A stretch of DNA of 64,000 bases from Amycolatopsis orientalis DSM 40040 = KCTC 9412 (GTDB lineage Bacteria > Actinomycetota > Actinomycetes > Mycobacteriales > Pseudonocardiaceae). Shown one piece after another: positions 45,605 to 54,155 of the stretch. The notes beneath the pieces were generated by a model. The model did not search any database, was not told the DNA's origin, and saw only the letters and a list, made by a program, of their open reading frames with translations. The position numbers and the translations under genes are program-made. The DNA is taken from contig NZ_ASJB01000042.1 in the NCBI RefSeq assembly GCF_000478275.1, positions 124,001-188,000 on the forward strand, read 5' to 3'. The number at the start of each line of letters is the position of its first letter. Positions within the stretch are counted from its first letter, which is position 1.

Positions 45605-47615
45605 GGGGAACCGTCCGATGCCAGTTGCGGGAGAACGCCCTTCGTTCACCCTCGTATCCGTCGAGCTGGGCGTCGATGACGAATTCGGTGGGGGTACAGG
45701 AAACCCGGGTGCGGGTCTCGGACCTGGCCTCCCAGTCGCCGCGGGCGAAGGTGATCGACCACGAGGTTTCCGCGACAGGGGAACAGAAGTCGTCCGCCAC
45801 CCACGAGTAGCTCTCCAGCACGTTCCTGGTGACTTCGAGGTCGATGTCGTCGAAGCGGACCTTCCCCGCGTTCTTCACGATGTCGAGCGCGGACCGGTAG
45901 TCGATCAGGTCACGGGAGACCGTCCAGCGCTGCTCGCCGGGTTCGAGTTGCGTGACGGGCAGGGGTTCCGTTCCCTCGGGCTCGCCGAACGGTCGCGCGG
46001 GCACCTCGTCCGCCTCGGCCATCGGGCGGACCGGCAGCGTCAGCGCACTCTGTCCGGTGTGGACGGTCACCATCGCCGGTTCCGGCGGCGGCCAGGCCAG
46101 CGGCCAGTAGGACGACGAGAGCGAAAGCCGGATCCGGTGCCCGGCCGGGAACGCCTGTGCGACGGCGTTGAGTTCGATCCGCACCCGGTAGGTCTTCCCG
46201 GGTTCCACCGGTTCCGGATCGTCGTGCCCGTCCCGGTGGGTCAGGTTCAGCAGCCCGTAGGTCACGCGGGTGGCCCGGCCGTCCGGTGCGACGTCGGACA
46301 GGCGGGCGGCGATCATCGCCACCGGCTTGTCCGCGGAGACCTCCAGGTCCACCACCGGGGAACCGAGGATCTCGCACGGTTCGGTGAGTTCGTCGGTGTC
46401 GAAGACGAGCGAGCCGCCGTCCTCTTCCCGCTGGTCGTAGGGCAGGTCGGGCGGTGCGCTGTAGGAGGCCCACTTCCCGGCGAACTGGCCGACCGACAGC
46501 GGCGACTCCACGGACAGCCGCTCGGCCGGGACCTCCTCGCCGGGGCGCGCGATCCGGTGCCGCGCGAGCCGGTGCTCCGACGGGTGGACATGCGGCGACG
46601 GCCAGGACGGCTCCCCCACCCAGCGGCCGGGCCGGTCCTCGTAGGAGGTGGACGGCGGCACGCTGTCCTGCATCCAGGTCTGGAGCATCGGCCCGTCCAT
46701 GACGCCGTTCTCGACGTCCTTGAGCCAGTGATCCCACCAGCGGACCAGTTCCTGCAGGTAGCCGATGGCCGGACCGGGCTGCCCCAGATGCGGGTACTTG
46801 TGCGACCACGGCCCGATCAGCCCGCGGCGCGGGACGTCGAGGTTGGCCAGCAGGCGGGAGACGGCGTTCGAATAGCCGTCGGCCCAGCCGCTGGAGGCGA
46901 GCACCGGCACCTGGATGTCGCTGTAGTTCTCGCAGACCGACGCGTGCCGCCAGTAGTCGTCACGACGCTGGTGGCCCAGCCATTCGCCGATCCACAGGCT
47001 GCAGTTCTCCAGTCGTTCGAACCACAGGTCGCGCCACCGCTCCCCCGCCAGCGCCGGGTCGGGCGGCAACGTGCTGTAGGCGAACATGGTCGACGCCTCG
47101 GCGACGTTGTCCGAGAGCAGGCAGCCGCCCATGTAGTGCATGTCGTCGGCGTACCGGTCGTCGGTGAAGGACGAGATCGCGATCGCGGCGAGGCCGGGTG
47201 GTTTGCGCGCGGCGGTCTGCAGCGCGGCGAACCCGCCCCAGGAGATGCCCATCATCCCGGTCCGGCCGGTGCACCACGGCTGTGCCGCGATCCACTCGAG
47301 GACCTCTTCCGCGTCGAGCTGTTCCCGCTCGAGGTACTCGTCGGCGAGCACTCCCTCCGACTCCCCCGAACCGCGGATGTCCACGCGGACACAGGCGTAC
47401 CCGTGGCCCGCCAGATACGGGTGATGCACCGAGTCCCGCACCGAGGTCAGATCGCGATGGCGGTACGGGATGTACTCCAGGATCGCGGGCACCGGTTCGG
47501 TGTCCGAGGCGACCGGACGCCAGACCCTGGCCGACAGCCTGATCCCATCGGACATCGGGATCCAGACGTGGTCGTCCTCGGTGATCTCGTACGGCAGCGA
47601 AGCCACCGTCCGCAT
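45591..47615 (-). CDS. CocE/NonD-type alpha/beta hydrolase
   Basis: 674 residues. X-Pro-dipeptidyl-peptidase-like catalytic domain: HVWIPMSDGIRLSARVWRP, RVDIRGSGESEG and the nucleophile in MMGISWGGFAALQ. A cap region follows, then the C-terminal jelly roll (VVDLEVSADKPVAMIAARL, RIRLSLSSSYWPLAWPP). Members hydrolyse esters or N-acylated peptides. The start lies 3 nt after the ATP-grasp gene, so ligase and hydrolase are made together; they could build and release the same amide or ester. Confidence 0.88.
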   Translation of the reverse strand: MRTVASLPYEITEDDHVWIPMSDGIRLSARVWRPVASDTEPVPAILEYIPYRHRDLTSVRDSVHHPYLAGHGYACVRVDIRGSGESEGVLADEYLEREQLDAEEVLEWIAAQPWCTGRTGMMGISWGGFAALQTAARKPPGLAAIAISSFTDDRYADDMHYMGGCLLSDNVAEASTMFAYSTLPPDPALAGERWRDLWFERLENCSLWIGEWLGHQRRDDYWRHASVCENYSDIQVPVLASSGWADGYSNAVSRLLANLDVPRRGLIGPWSHKYPHLGQPGPAIGYLQELVRWWDHWLKDVENGVMDGPMLQTWMQDSVPPSTSYEDRPGRWVGEPSWPSPHVHPSEHRLARHRIARPGEEVPAERLSVESPLSVGQFAGKWASYSAPPDLPYDQREEDGGSLVFDTDELTEPCEILGSPVVDLEVSADKPVAMIAARLSDVAPDGRATRVTYGLLNLTHRDGHDDPEPVEPGKTYRVRIELNAVAQAFPAGHRIRLSLSSSYWPLAWPPPEPAMVTVHTGQSALTLPVRPMAEADEVPARPFGEPEGTEPLPVTQLEPGEQRWTVSRDLIDYRSALDIVKNAGKVRFDDIDLEVTRNVLESYSWVADDFCSPVAETSWSITFARGDWEARSETRTRVSCTPTEFVIDAQLDGYEGERRAFSRNWHRTVPRDHV

Positions 47616-47618
47616 GGG

Positions 47619-48917
47619 CTATCCCTCCTCGAATTCGAACCGCAGCGCTTCGGTGCACCGGCGGTACTTGTGCTCCATCTCCCGTTCGGTCTGCGCCGCG
47701 ACGAAGAGATGGGCGAGTTCGTAGCTGTAGCTGTCCTGTGCCGGGAGATCCGAAAGCCGCATGCCCTTCTCCGGCACGATCTCGATCTTCACGCCGGGGA
47801 TCTCGGCCTCCAGGTCGGCGATCTCGGCGCGGGTGGGGATCCGCGTGACCATCCCGTCCTCGAAGCGGCGGTAGTACCACTTGCCCGCGATCTGGTAGTC
47901 ACCGCGGTGCCGCCGCTCGCCGGGATCCTCGCCGAGCCCGAGTTTCACCATGATCTGGTGGTTCGCCATCCCGTCGACGTATTCGAAGAGCTCGGCGTGG
48001 GACTGCGAATGCCGCGGGTTGATCTCCAGCAGGCACGCCTGCCCGGATTCGGGATGGCAGAAGAACTCGATGCTGAAGGTGGCGTTGTCGAAGCCGATCT
48101 GCTCCATCACCAGTACCGAAATCTCCTTCATCCGGCGGACGGAGTCGTCGGGCAACTGTGACGGATACTGATGTCTCAGAAAGCAAGGCGTGTCGGGATA
48201 GTTGATCGAATCGAGCGCGCCGTACACGGTCACCTGTCCGTTGTGGACATACCCTTCGGTCGCGGCCTGGACACCGTTGAGCGCGCCTTCCGCCAGGCAA
48301 GCCGCTCCACCGGCATCGGCCACCTCGGCGGGAAGGTCGACCTTGCCGAGGATGTGGTCGAACGGTTTCCCGACCCGGTCGACCCCGGACCGGATCTCGG
48401 CGACGGCCTTCGCGAACTCGGCGTCGTCCTCGACATGGAAGGCCAGTTCGGAGGAGAACGACTTCACCGGCTTGAGCCACATGGGGTAATCCACGCCCTC
48501 CGGTGGCGCCGGATCCTCGTCGTCCAGATCGACGATGCCGAAGTCGGGCAGCTCGTCGATCACCTTCGCCTGTTCGAGCCTGCTCCAGTACTTGTGCTCG
48601 CATTTGAGCACGGCTTCGAGCGAGACACCGGGCAGCCCGTACTTGTCGCACAGCATCGCCACCATCGTCGAGGCCGGGAAGTCCCAGTAGCTGACGATGG
48701 CGTCGATCGTGCCGTCGAAGGCGTCCAGCTGCCGTTGTGCCTTCTCCAGGAGCTCCAGGATCGGGATCTCTCCGTACTGGAGTTCCTCGACCGACAGCAA
48801 CGGGTGGAAGCGGTACCGGTCCGCGCCCGGAACGCGCCGCAGCACCTCCTCGTTGCTCTCGTCCAGACCGATCACGAAGATGTTCTTTTCCTCGGGGGAC
48901 CCAGGACCTGTGTTCAT
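47619..48917 (-). CDS. ATP-grasp ligase
   Basis: 432 residues. N-terminal Rossmann-like part (IFVIGLDESNEEVLRRVPG, IDAIVSYWDFPAS) and an ATP-grasp core: MWLKPVKSFSSELAFHV, EGYVHNGQVTVYG, and metal-binding FSIEFFCHPESGQACLLEINPRHSQSHA. It resembles carboxylate-amine ligases that make dipeptides or amides. First gene of a three-gene leftward operon with two hydrolases. A GTTT/GGGTAG promoter ends 9 nt before the ATG, with no Shine-Dalgarno. Confidence 0.85.
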   Translation of the reverse strand: MNTGPGSPEEKNIFVIGLDESNEEVLRRVPGADRYRFHPLLSVEELQYGEIPILELLEKAQRQLDAFDGTIDAIVSYWDFPASTMVAMLCDKYGLPGVSLEAVLKCEHKYWSRLEQAKVIDELPDFGIVDLDDEDPAPPEGVDYPMWLKPVKSFSSELAFHVEDDAEFAKAVAEIRSGVDRVGKPFDHILGKVDLPAEVADAGGAACLAEGALNGVQAATEGYVHNGQVTVYGALDSINYPDTPCFLRHQYPSQLPDDSVRRMKEISVLVMEQIGFDNATFSIEFFCHPESGQACLLEINPRHSQSHAELFEYVDGMANHQIMVKLGLGEDPGERRHRGDYQIAGKWYYRRFEDGMVTRIPTRAEIADLEAEIPGVKIEIVPEKGMRLSDLPAQDSYSYELAHLFVAAQTEREMEHKYRRCTEALRFEFEEG

Positions 48918-48926
48918 GGACGGCGG

Positions 48927-48952
48927 CTACCCGGATCCCGGACCCCGAAAAC
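48927..48952 (-). promoter_or_regulatory. sigma-B/F-type promoter for ATP-grasp operon
   Basis: GTTT-16 nt-GGGTAG, ending 9 nt before the ATG at 48917. Confidence 0.72.
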
Positions 48953-48965
48953 CCCGCGGTCGCTG

Positions 48966-48991
48966 GTTTGCCCCCGTTGCCGCGCGGGAAT
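48966..48991 (+). promoter_or_regulatory. possible sigma-B/F-type promoter for Rieske oxidoreductase
   Basis: GTTT-16 nt-GGGAAT, one change from GGGTAT, ending 9 nt before the ATG at 49001. Confidence 0.55.
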
Positions 48992-49000
48992 CCGGGCGCC

Positions 49001-50515
49001 ATGACGGAGTTGCCCGGAACGCGTTCACTGTGGCTCGACACCGCGCCCGCCCCCGACCGGACCGGGACCCCGCTGCCCGCCGAAGTCGACGTCGCCGTCC
49101 TCGGCGGTGGCATCGCGGGACTGACCACCGCCTACCGGCTGGCCAGGGCGGGACGTTCGGTGCTCGTCCTGGAGGCGGCCCGCCTCGCGGCCGGCGTGTC
49201 CGGCCACACCACGGCGAAGATCAGCACCCAGCACGGGCTCAAGTACGCCACGCTGGCCAAGACCAAGGGCGCCGAAGCCGCCGCGACCTATGCGTACACG
49301 CAGGCCGCGGCGCTGGACTGGATCGCCGCGGCTTCGGCCGAACTCGGGATCGACTGCGGGTTCACCCGGGCGGACAGCTTCGTCTACACGACCCGCCCCG
49401 AGACCGTGGAGAGCCTCGAACGGGAGGCCGAGGCCGCCGCCGAAGCGGGTCTTCCCGCCTCCTTCGTCACCGACATCGACCTCGACGTGCCGTCCCTCGG
49501 CGCGGTGAAGTTCACCGGGCAGGCCCACTTCCATCCTCGCCGCTGGCTGCTCGGCCTGGCGGACCAGATCGAACGCGCGGGCGGCACGATCGTGGAAGGC
49601 GTCCGCGCGGAGGGCGTCGACGAACTCGGCGGCACCCGCGTCCGGACCACCGCGGGCGAGGTGCGCGCGGGGGAAGTCGTGGTGACGACCCATTATCCGG
49701 TGTTCGACCGCGGGTTGTTCTTCGCCAGGCTCGACCCGGTGCGCGATCTGGTCGTCGCGGGCCCGGTCGCGGGGAACCGGCGGCCGGAAGGGATGTACCT
49801 CGACGCCGACACGCACCATTCCGTCCGCGGTTACCTCAACGACGGCGTCCCGTACGCGGTCGCCGGTGGTGAGCACTATCGCGTCGGGGACTCCGTCGAC
49901 GTCGAGAGCCGCTACGAACGGCTGGCGAGCTGGGCCGGTGAGCACGCGGGCGTGCATCGCGTGACCCACCGCTGGTCCGCGCACGATCTGTCCACTGTGG
50001 ACTCGGTGCCGTACGTCGGGCGCTATCACCCGGCGAGCCGTCATCTCTGGGTCGCCACCGGCTTCGGCCAGTGGGGGATGACCGGGGGTACCGCGGCGGG
50101 GCTGCTGCTCGCGGACCTGCTCACCGGCCGGGACAACCCGTCGGTGAGCCTGTACGACCCGAACCGTTTCGACCTCCGCTCCGCGATCACCGCGGTCGAG
50201 AACAACGCCACGGTGGCGAAGTTCCTGGTGGGCGACCACGTCAGCGCCTTGCGGAAGCCCGCGGCGCTGGACGAACTGGCTCCCGGCGAGGCCAAGGTCA
50301 CCCGCGACGGGGGCGAACTCGTCGCCGCCTACCGCGATCCCGGCGGTGAACTGCACGCCGTCGGCGCGCATTGCACCCACCTCGGTTGCCTGGTCGCGTT
50401 CAACAACGCGGAGAAGACCTGGGACTGCCCCTGCCACGGCTCGCGCTTCGGCCTCGACGGCTCGGTGATCCAGGGACCCGCCGTGCACGCGCTGCCGAAG
50501 AAGCGGGAGCGGTGA
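49001..50515 (+). CDS. FAD-dependent oxidoreductase with C-terminal Rieske domain
   Basis: 504 residues. N-terminal Rossmann motif VAVLGGGIAGLTTAYRLARAG and a DAO-type fold (VTHRWSAHDLSTVDSVPYVG; LWVATGFGQWGMTGGTAAG). The C-terminal Rieske [2Fe-2S] domain has CTHLGC and CPCHGSRF. This fusion is widespread in bacteria with unknown amine or amino-acid substrate. The stop overlaps the next ATG (TGATG), coupling it to the second GCS2 ligase. Confidence 0.88.
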   Translation: MTELPGTRSLWLDTAPAPDRTGTPLPAEVDVAVLGGGIAGLTTAYRLARAGRSVLVLEAARLAAGVSGHTTAKISTQHGLKYATLAKTKGAEAAATYAYTQAAALDWIAAASAELGIDCGFTRADSFVYTTRPETVESLEREAEAAAEAGLPASFVTDIDLDVPSLGAVKFTGQAHFHPRRWLLGLADQIERAGGTIVEGVRAEGVDELGGTRVRTTAGEVRAGEVVVTTHYPVFDRGLFFARLDPVRDLVVAGPVAGNRRPEGMYLDADTHHSVRGYLNDGVPYAVAGGEHYRVGDSVDVESRYERLASWAGEHAGVHRVTHRWSAHDLSTVDSVPYVGRYHPASRHLWVATGFGQWGMTGGTAAGLLLADLLTGRDNPSVSLYDPNRFDLRSAITAVENNATVAKFLVGDHVSALRKPAALDELAPGEAKVTRDGGELVAAYRDPGGELHAVGAHCTHLGCLVAFNNAEKTWDCPCHGSRFGLDGSVIQGPAVHALPKKRER

Positions 50516-51612
50516 TGACCGGCATCGGTGTCGAGGAGGAGTTCCTGCTGGTCGACCCCAGAACCGGGGTGAGCTGCCCGCGGGCGGAGGCGGTGCACGC
50601 GCGGCAGCGGGCCTGCTGTCCGCTGCCCGACGGCGCCGCCGTGCACCGGGAACTGCGGCCGACGCAGATCGAGGCCGCCACCGGCGTCTGCGACACCTCC
50701 GAGGAGCTGTACCGGCATCTCGTCGTTGGACGGCGTTCCCTCGCCGAAGCGGCCGCCGCCGAGGACTGCGCCATCATCGCCTCGGGCACCCCCCTGTGCG
50801 GCTCACCCGAGCGCGACCTTCCGGCCGACGACCGGTTCGGCAAGGTGGACGACCTGTACGCCGGAGTGGTGACGTCCTACGAAGCCTGCGGCTGTCACGT
50901 CCACATCGGCGTGCCCGACCGCGACCTCGCGGTCGCCGTGGTGAACCATCTGGCCGAATGGCTGCCCACCCTGCTCGCCCTGTCCGGGAACTCCCCGTTC
51001 GACGGCGGCCGCGACAGCGGCTACGATAGCTGGCGGATGGTGGAGCAGAGCCGGTTCCCCGGCTCCGGGATCGCACCGCACTTCGCGGACATCGAGGACT
51101 ACGAGATCCAGGTCGACAGGCTGCTCGATTGCGGCGTGCTCGTCGACGCCAAGCAGACCTTCTGGCTCGCCAGGCCTTCGCCGCGCTGGCCGACGGTCGA
51201 GGTCCGAGCCGCCGATACGGCGTCCACTGTGGACGAAGCCGTCCTGCAGGCGCTGCTGACCAGGGCACTGGTGCGCACCGCGCTCGCGGCGCTGGCCAGT
51301 GGCGTCGAAGCCGATCCGCTGGACCCGCAGATCGCGGCGGCCGCCGTCTGGTCGGCCGCGCGGTACGGCCTGTCCGGGACGGCCATCGATCCGGTGGCCG
51401 GAAAGCCGGTCCCGGCCATCGGACGGGTCGGCTCACTGCTGGCGCACACCCGGGACTCGCTGGCGGAGACCGGCGATCTGGAGCTGGTGCGCACCCTGCT
51501 CGAACGGCTGGAGCACGAGGGAACCGGCGCCGAACGGCAGCGCCGGGCCGCCGCCGACGGGGAGATCGCGGTGCTGCGGATGCTGACCGAGGAGACGGTT
51601 CCGCACGCGTAG
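50515..51612 (+). CDS. second GCS2/YbdK-type ligase
   Basis: 365 residues. TGIGVEEEFLLVDP, HRELRPTQIEAATGVC, ACGCHVHIGVPDRD and VEVRAADTAST are the family landmarks. It is translationally coupled to the Rieske oxidoreductase. With the paralogue at 43000 and an ATP-grasp ligase nearby, three ATP-dependent amide-forming enzymes lie within 9 kb. Substrate unknown; glutamate plus an amine is the default guess. Confidence 0.86.
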   Translation: MTGIGVEEEFLLVDPRTGVSCPRAEAVHARQRACCPLPDGAAVHRELRPTQIEAATGVCDTSEELYRHLVVGRRSLAEAAAAEDCAIIASGTPLCGSPERDLPADDRFGKVDDLYAGVVTSYEACGCHVHIGVPDRDLAVAVVNHLAEWLPTLLALSGNSPFDGGRDSGYDSWRMVEQSRFPGSGIAPHFADIEDYEIQVDRLLDCGVLVDAKQTFWLARPSPRWPTVEVRAADTASTVDEAVLQALLTRALVRTALAALASGVEADPLDPQIAAAAVWSAARYGLSGTAIDPVAGKPVPAIGRVGSLLAHTRDSLAETGDLELVRTLLERLEHEGTGAERQRRAAADGEIAVLRMLTEETVPHA

Positions 51613-51621
51613 ATCGGGTAC
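51597..51621 (+). promoter_or_regulatory. sigma-B/F-type promoter for heme-oxygenase-like gene
   Basis: GGTT-15 nt-GGGTAC, ending 9 nt before the ATG at 51631; it starts inside the end of the upstream gene. Confidence 0.68.
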
Positions 51622-51630
51622 TCCCCCGGC

Positions 51631-52641
51631 ATGACGACGACGGAACCGCAGGTGGCCGCGAGGTTGCCCGAAATCCGCGGCCCGCTGTCCGCCGCCGTGG
51701 TCGACACGCTGGCGGGTGGCCGCACGAACGACTTCGACCTCGACGAAACGCGGAGCGCCGATCCTTTCGGGGAAGATCTGCAGCTGGCCTTGCACGTTTG
51801 CTACGAACTGCACTACCAGGGGTTCGCCGGGGTCGACCCGGGCTGGGAGTGGGACCCGGGCCTGCTCCGGTTCCGTGCCGCGCTGGAACGGGTCTTCCTC
51901 GACGGCATCCGGGCCGCCGTCCCCGGCGGGGACGATGTCGACGGCCTCCTCGACGAACTGCTGGTCGAACCGGCCGACGGGACCGGTGTCTCGCATTTCC
52001 TGCGCGACGAAGGCGCCTGGTGGCAGATGGAGGAGTACTTCGCGCAGCGGTCGATCTACCACCTCAAGGAGGCCGATCCGCACGCGTGGGTGATCCCGCG
52101 GCTGCGGGGCAAGGCGAAGGCGGCGCTGGTCGCGGTCGAATTCGACGAATTCGGCGGCGGGAGGGCGGATCAGGCGCATTCCCGGCTGTTCGCGGACCTG
52201 CTGACCGCGGCCGGGCTGTCGCCGGGCTATCTCGCCTATCTGGACCACGTTCCGGGCTGCACGCTGGCGACGGTGAACATGATGTCGCTGTTCGGCCTGC
52301 ACCGGAGCCTTCGCGGCGCCCTGGTCGGGCATTTCGCGTGTGCCGAGATCACCACGGCCCCGGCGGCCCGGCGGATGGACGAAGCACTGCGGCGGCTCGG
52401 CGGCGCGGCGGAGTGCCGGTACTTCTACACCGAGCACATCGAGGCGGACGCCGTGCACGAACAGGTGCTGCGCCACGACGTCATCGGCGATCTGCTGGCG
52501 CGGGAACCGGACCTCGCGGCGGACGTCGCACTGGGCATCCAGGCCACCGAGCTGCTGGAGACCCGCCTGGCCGACCACCTCCTGAAGGCGTGGTCGGCAG
52601 GCGAATCGTCACTCCTGCGGCCGCTGCATCCCCTGCCGTGA
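51631..52641 (+). CDS. iron-containing redox enzyme, heme-oxygenase-like diiron fold
   Basis: 336 residues. LHVCYELHYQGFAGVD near residue 60, WWQMEEYFAQRSIYHLKEADPHAW, VEFDEFGGGRADQAHSRLFADLL and YFYTEHIEADAVHEQVL give the Glu/His pattern (E, H, E, H, D, H) of HDO-type non-heme diiron oxidases. Such enzymes carry out oxidative N- or C-cleavage on small amines and fatty acids. Its 3' end overlaps the CDGSH gene by 33 nt on the opposite strand. Confidence 0.82.
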   Translation: MTTTEPQVAARLPEIRGPLSAAVVDTLAGGRTNDFDLDETRSADPFGEDLQLALHVCYELHYQGFAGVDPGWEWDPGLLRFRAALERVFLDGIRAAVPGGDDVDGLLDELLVEPADGTGVSHFLRDEGAWWQMEEYFAQRSIYHLKEADPHAWVIPRLRGKAKAALVAVEFDEFGGGRADQAHSRLFADLLTAAGLSPGYLAYLDHVPGCTLATVNMMSLFGLHRSLRGALVGHFACAEITTAPAARRMDEALRRLGGAAECRYFYTEHIEADAVHEQVLRHDVIGDLLAREPDLAADVALGIQATELLETRLADHLLKAWSAGESSLLRPLHPLP

Positions 52642-52824
52642 GCGGCGGCGGTGACTGGTGTCGCAGAAGGGGTAGCGCCTGCTGCGGCGGCAGGCGCAGA
52701 GGGCGACCACGAACCGGTCCGAGGTGACCGTCTCCCCCTCGGGGGTGACGACCTCGACCGGGCCCTCCACCAGCAGGGGGCCGCCGGGTTCGATCCGCAC
52801 GCGGGTCCTACGGCCGGTCGGCAC
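52609..52824 (-). CDS. CDGSH iron-sulfur protein
   Basis: 71 residues. CACRRSRRYPFCDTSH carries the three Cys and one His that bind the [2Fe-2S] cluster. The N-terminal part is beta-rich (GGPLLVEGPVEVVTPEG). GTG start at 52824 overlaps the methyltransferase stop by 17 nt; GTG 52800 is an alternative. Possibly the electron partner of the adjacent diiron enzyme, which lies tail-to-tail with it. Confidence 0.8.
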   Translation of the reverse strand: MPTGRRTRVRIEPGGPLLVEGPVEVVTPEGETVTSDRFVVALCACRRSRRYPFCDTSHRRRSRQGMQRPQE

Positions 52825-53497
52825 GGATCACCACCAGTTCTTCGTGCCGCTGCCCGGCGGTGATCAGGCCGGCGGCCGCGAGGAACTCCGCCCGCTCCCG
52901 CATCACCGGGCCGAACGGGATGAACCTGCTCGCCACCACGGCGGCGGTCATCCCGGCGGCCCGGAGCTGGTCCAGCGACTCGCCGACCCCCGACACGGCG
53001 GACTGGACCAGCAGGAGGTAGCCGCCGGGCGCGACCAGCGACGGTGCTTCCGAGCAGACCGGGCTCAGCACGATCCGCCCGTCCGGCCCGGCGTCCCACG
53101 CCCGGGCCGCGCCGGTCGCCGGGACCGGGCACGGCACGTAGGGCGGATTGGCCAGTACGACGTCGAACGGTCCCCCGCGGGCCGCCTCGGCCAGGCCGCC
53201 GCGCACCGGCCGGACCAGCAGCCGTCGCAGGCGCGCGTTCGCCCACACCGCGGCCAGGGCACGACGGGAGATGTCCACGGCGGTCACCGCACCGGCACCG
53301 CCCGCCGCGGCCGTCAGCGCGAGCGCGCCGGTGCCCGTGCACAGGTCGAGCACGCGAGCACCGTCCGGCATGCCGGACGCGCGCAACGCCGAGGCCAGCA
53401 ACCAGGTGTCGTCCTGCGGGCGGTAGACCCCGGGCGGCCGGAGCAGCCACGGCCGCGCCGGGGTGAGTGGTCTCGCGGAACTGGTGATCGCGGTCAT
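52808..53497 (-). CDS. HemK/PrmC-like methyltransferase
   Basis: 229 residues from ATG 53497, with GGAGG upstream. SAM-binding VLDLCTGTGALALTAA, then VTAVDISRRAL, and the substrate motif VVLANPPYVPCP (NPPY), as in enzymes that methylate glutamine or adenine side-chain amides. No PrmC N-terminal domain, so not the release-factor enzyme itself. Cotranscribed with the CDGSH gene. Confidence 0.82.
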   Translation of the reverse strand: MTAITSSARPLTPARPWLLRPPGVYRPQDDTWLLASALRASGMPDGARVLDLCTGTGALALTAAAGGAGAVTAVDISRRALAAVWANARLRRLLVRPVRGGLAEAARGGPFDVVLANPPYVPCPVPATGAARAWDAGPDGRIVLSPVCSEAPSLVAPGGYLLLVQSAVSGVGESLDQLRAAGMTAAVVASRFIPFGPVMRERAEFLAAAGLITAGQRHEELVVIRADRP

Positions 53498-53532
53498 GGG
53501 GCCCCTCCGGTTCGCCGATTCGGTGTTTCCGG

Positions 53533-53557
53533 CTACCCCGGTCGTGCGGTGCCAAAC
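53533..53557 (-). promoter_or_regulatory. sigma-B/F-type promoter for methyltransferase-CDGSH operon
   Basis: GTTT-15 nt-GGGTAG, 35 nt before the ATG at 53497. Confidence 0.68.
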
Positions 53558-53593
53558 GTCCACAGTGGCCACCGCGGCCGGGCCGCCGAAAGT

Positions 53594-53619
53594 GGTTAAC
53601 CGGGCTCGGATGCGGGTAG
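53594..53619 (+). promoter_or_regulatory. sigma-B/F-type promoter, rightward
   Basis: GGTT-16 nt-GGGTAG, 33 nt before the small hydrophilic gene at 53653. Confidence 0.65.
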
Positions 53620-53652
53620 CCGTGGGGCGAACTCACAGAGGCGAGGTGCCCG

Positions 53653-53793
53653 ATGAACGGCGATGACCAGGACAAGACCGCGGCCTCCCGGCAGGCACGG
53701 AAGGAAAGCGACGAAGAACGTCAGGAAACGCGGGGAGAGCAAGGCACGTCCTCCGGCGACCCGCATGACGACACGGACCCGCAGTCCGGCTGA
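53653..53793 (+). CDS. 46-residue hydrophilic acidic protein
   Basis: Starts after GAGGCGAGG. The sequence has no hydrophobic residues to speak of: NGDDQDKTAASRQARKESDE, then QETRGEQGTSSGDPHDD. Such very hydrophilic, disordered small proteins are common members of stress regulons. It follows a clear stress-type promoter. No family recognised. Confidence 0.5.
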   Translation: MNGDDQDKTAASRQARKESDEERQETRGEQGTSSGDPHDDTDPQSG

Positions 53794-53837
53794 GCCGCCG
53801 GCGCTCTTCGCGCGGCAGGGCCGGAGCCGGTCCAGTC

Positions 53838-53881
53838 TCGTGAGTGGTAATGACGGTTCTAACCGTCATTACCACTCACGA
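53838..53881. repeat. 44-nt palindromic repeat, copy 3
   Basis: Perfect 21-nt arms around CT, same arms as the 46-nt family. Here it lies between two genes on the same strand. Confidence 0.88.
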
Positions 53882-53896
53882 CCCACCGGGGCCCGT

Positions 53897-54115
53897 ATGG
53901 ATCCGGCCGCGATCCTCGCCTATTGCTGGATCGTTTTCGTCGCCTTCGCCGGTTTGACCGCTTTCGGCGTGCTTTCCGCGGCCACGGATTCCGCGGGCGA
54001 CGCCGTCAATTTCGGCTGGGCCGACAATGTGCTGCACGCGCTCACTTCGCTGGCCGCTGTGACCGTCGCCCTTCTCGTCACGCGGCGCACGCGCCGGACG
54101 CGGGTCCGGGCGTGA
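53897..54115 (+). CDS. small membrane protein, DUF4383-like fragment
   Basis: 72 residues with two membrane segments (ILAYCWIVFVAFAGLTAFGV and VLHALTSLAAVTVALLV). FGWADNVLHALTS resembles the second half of DUF4383 proteins (N-x2-H-L motif). It is shorter than that family, so either a compact member or a remnant. No clear Shine-Dalgarno. Confidence 0.5.
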   Translation: MDPAAILAYCWIVFVAFAGLTAFGVLSAATDSAGDAVNFGWADNVLHALTSLAAVTVALLVTRRTRRTRVRA

Positions 54116-54121
54116 ACGCAC

Positions 54122-54146
54122 GTTTAATCCGGCTTCCAGAGGTAAT
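54122..54146 (+). promoter_or_regulatory. weak sigma-B/F-type promoter for glycosyltransferase
   Basis: GTTT-15 nt-GGTAAT. The -10 box is poor, but the spacing and the 9 nt to the ATG equal those of the clear sites. Confidence 0.35.
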
Positions 54147-54155
54147 CAGTCGTGC

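Noticed and set aside
45531..48161. 876-codon rightward open frame
   Set aside because: Antisense to the CocE hydrolase and ATP-grasp genes, which have clear motifs and operon spacing.
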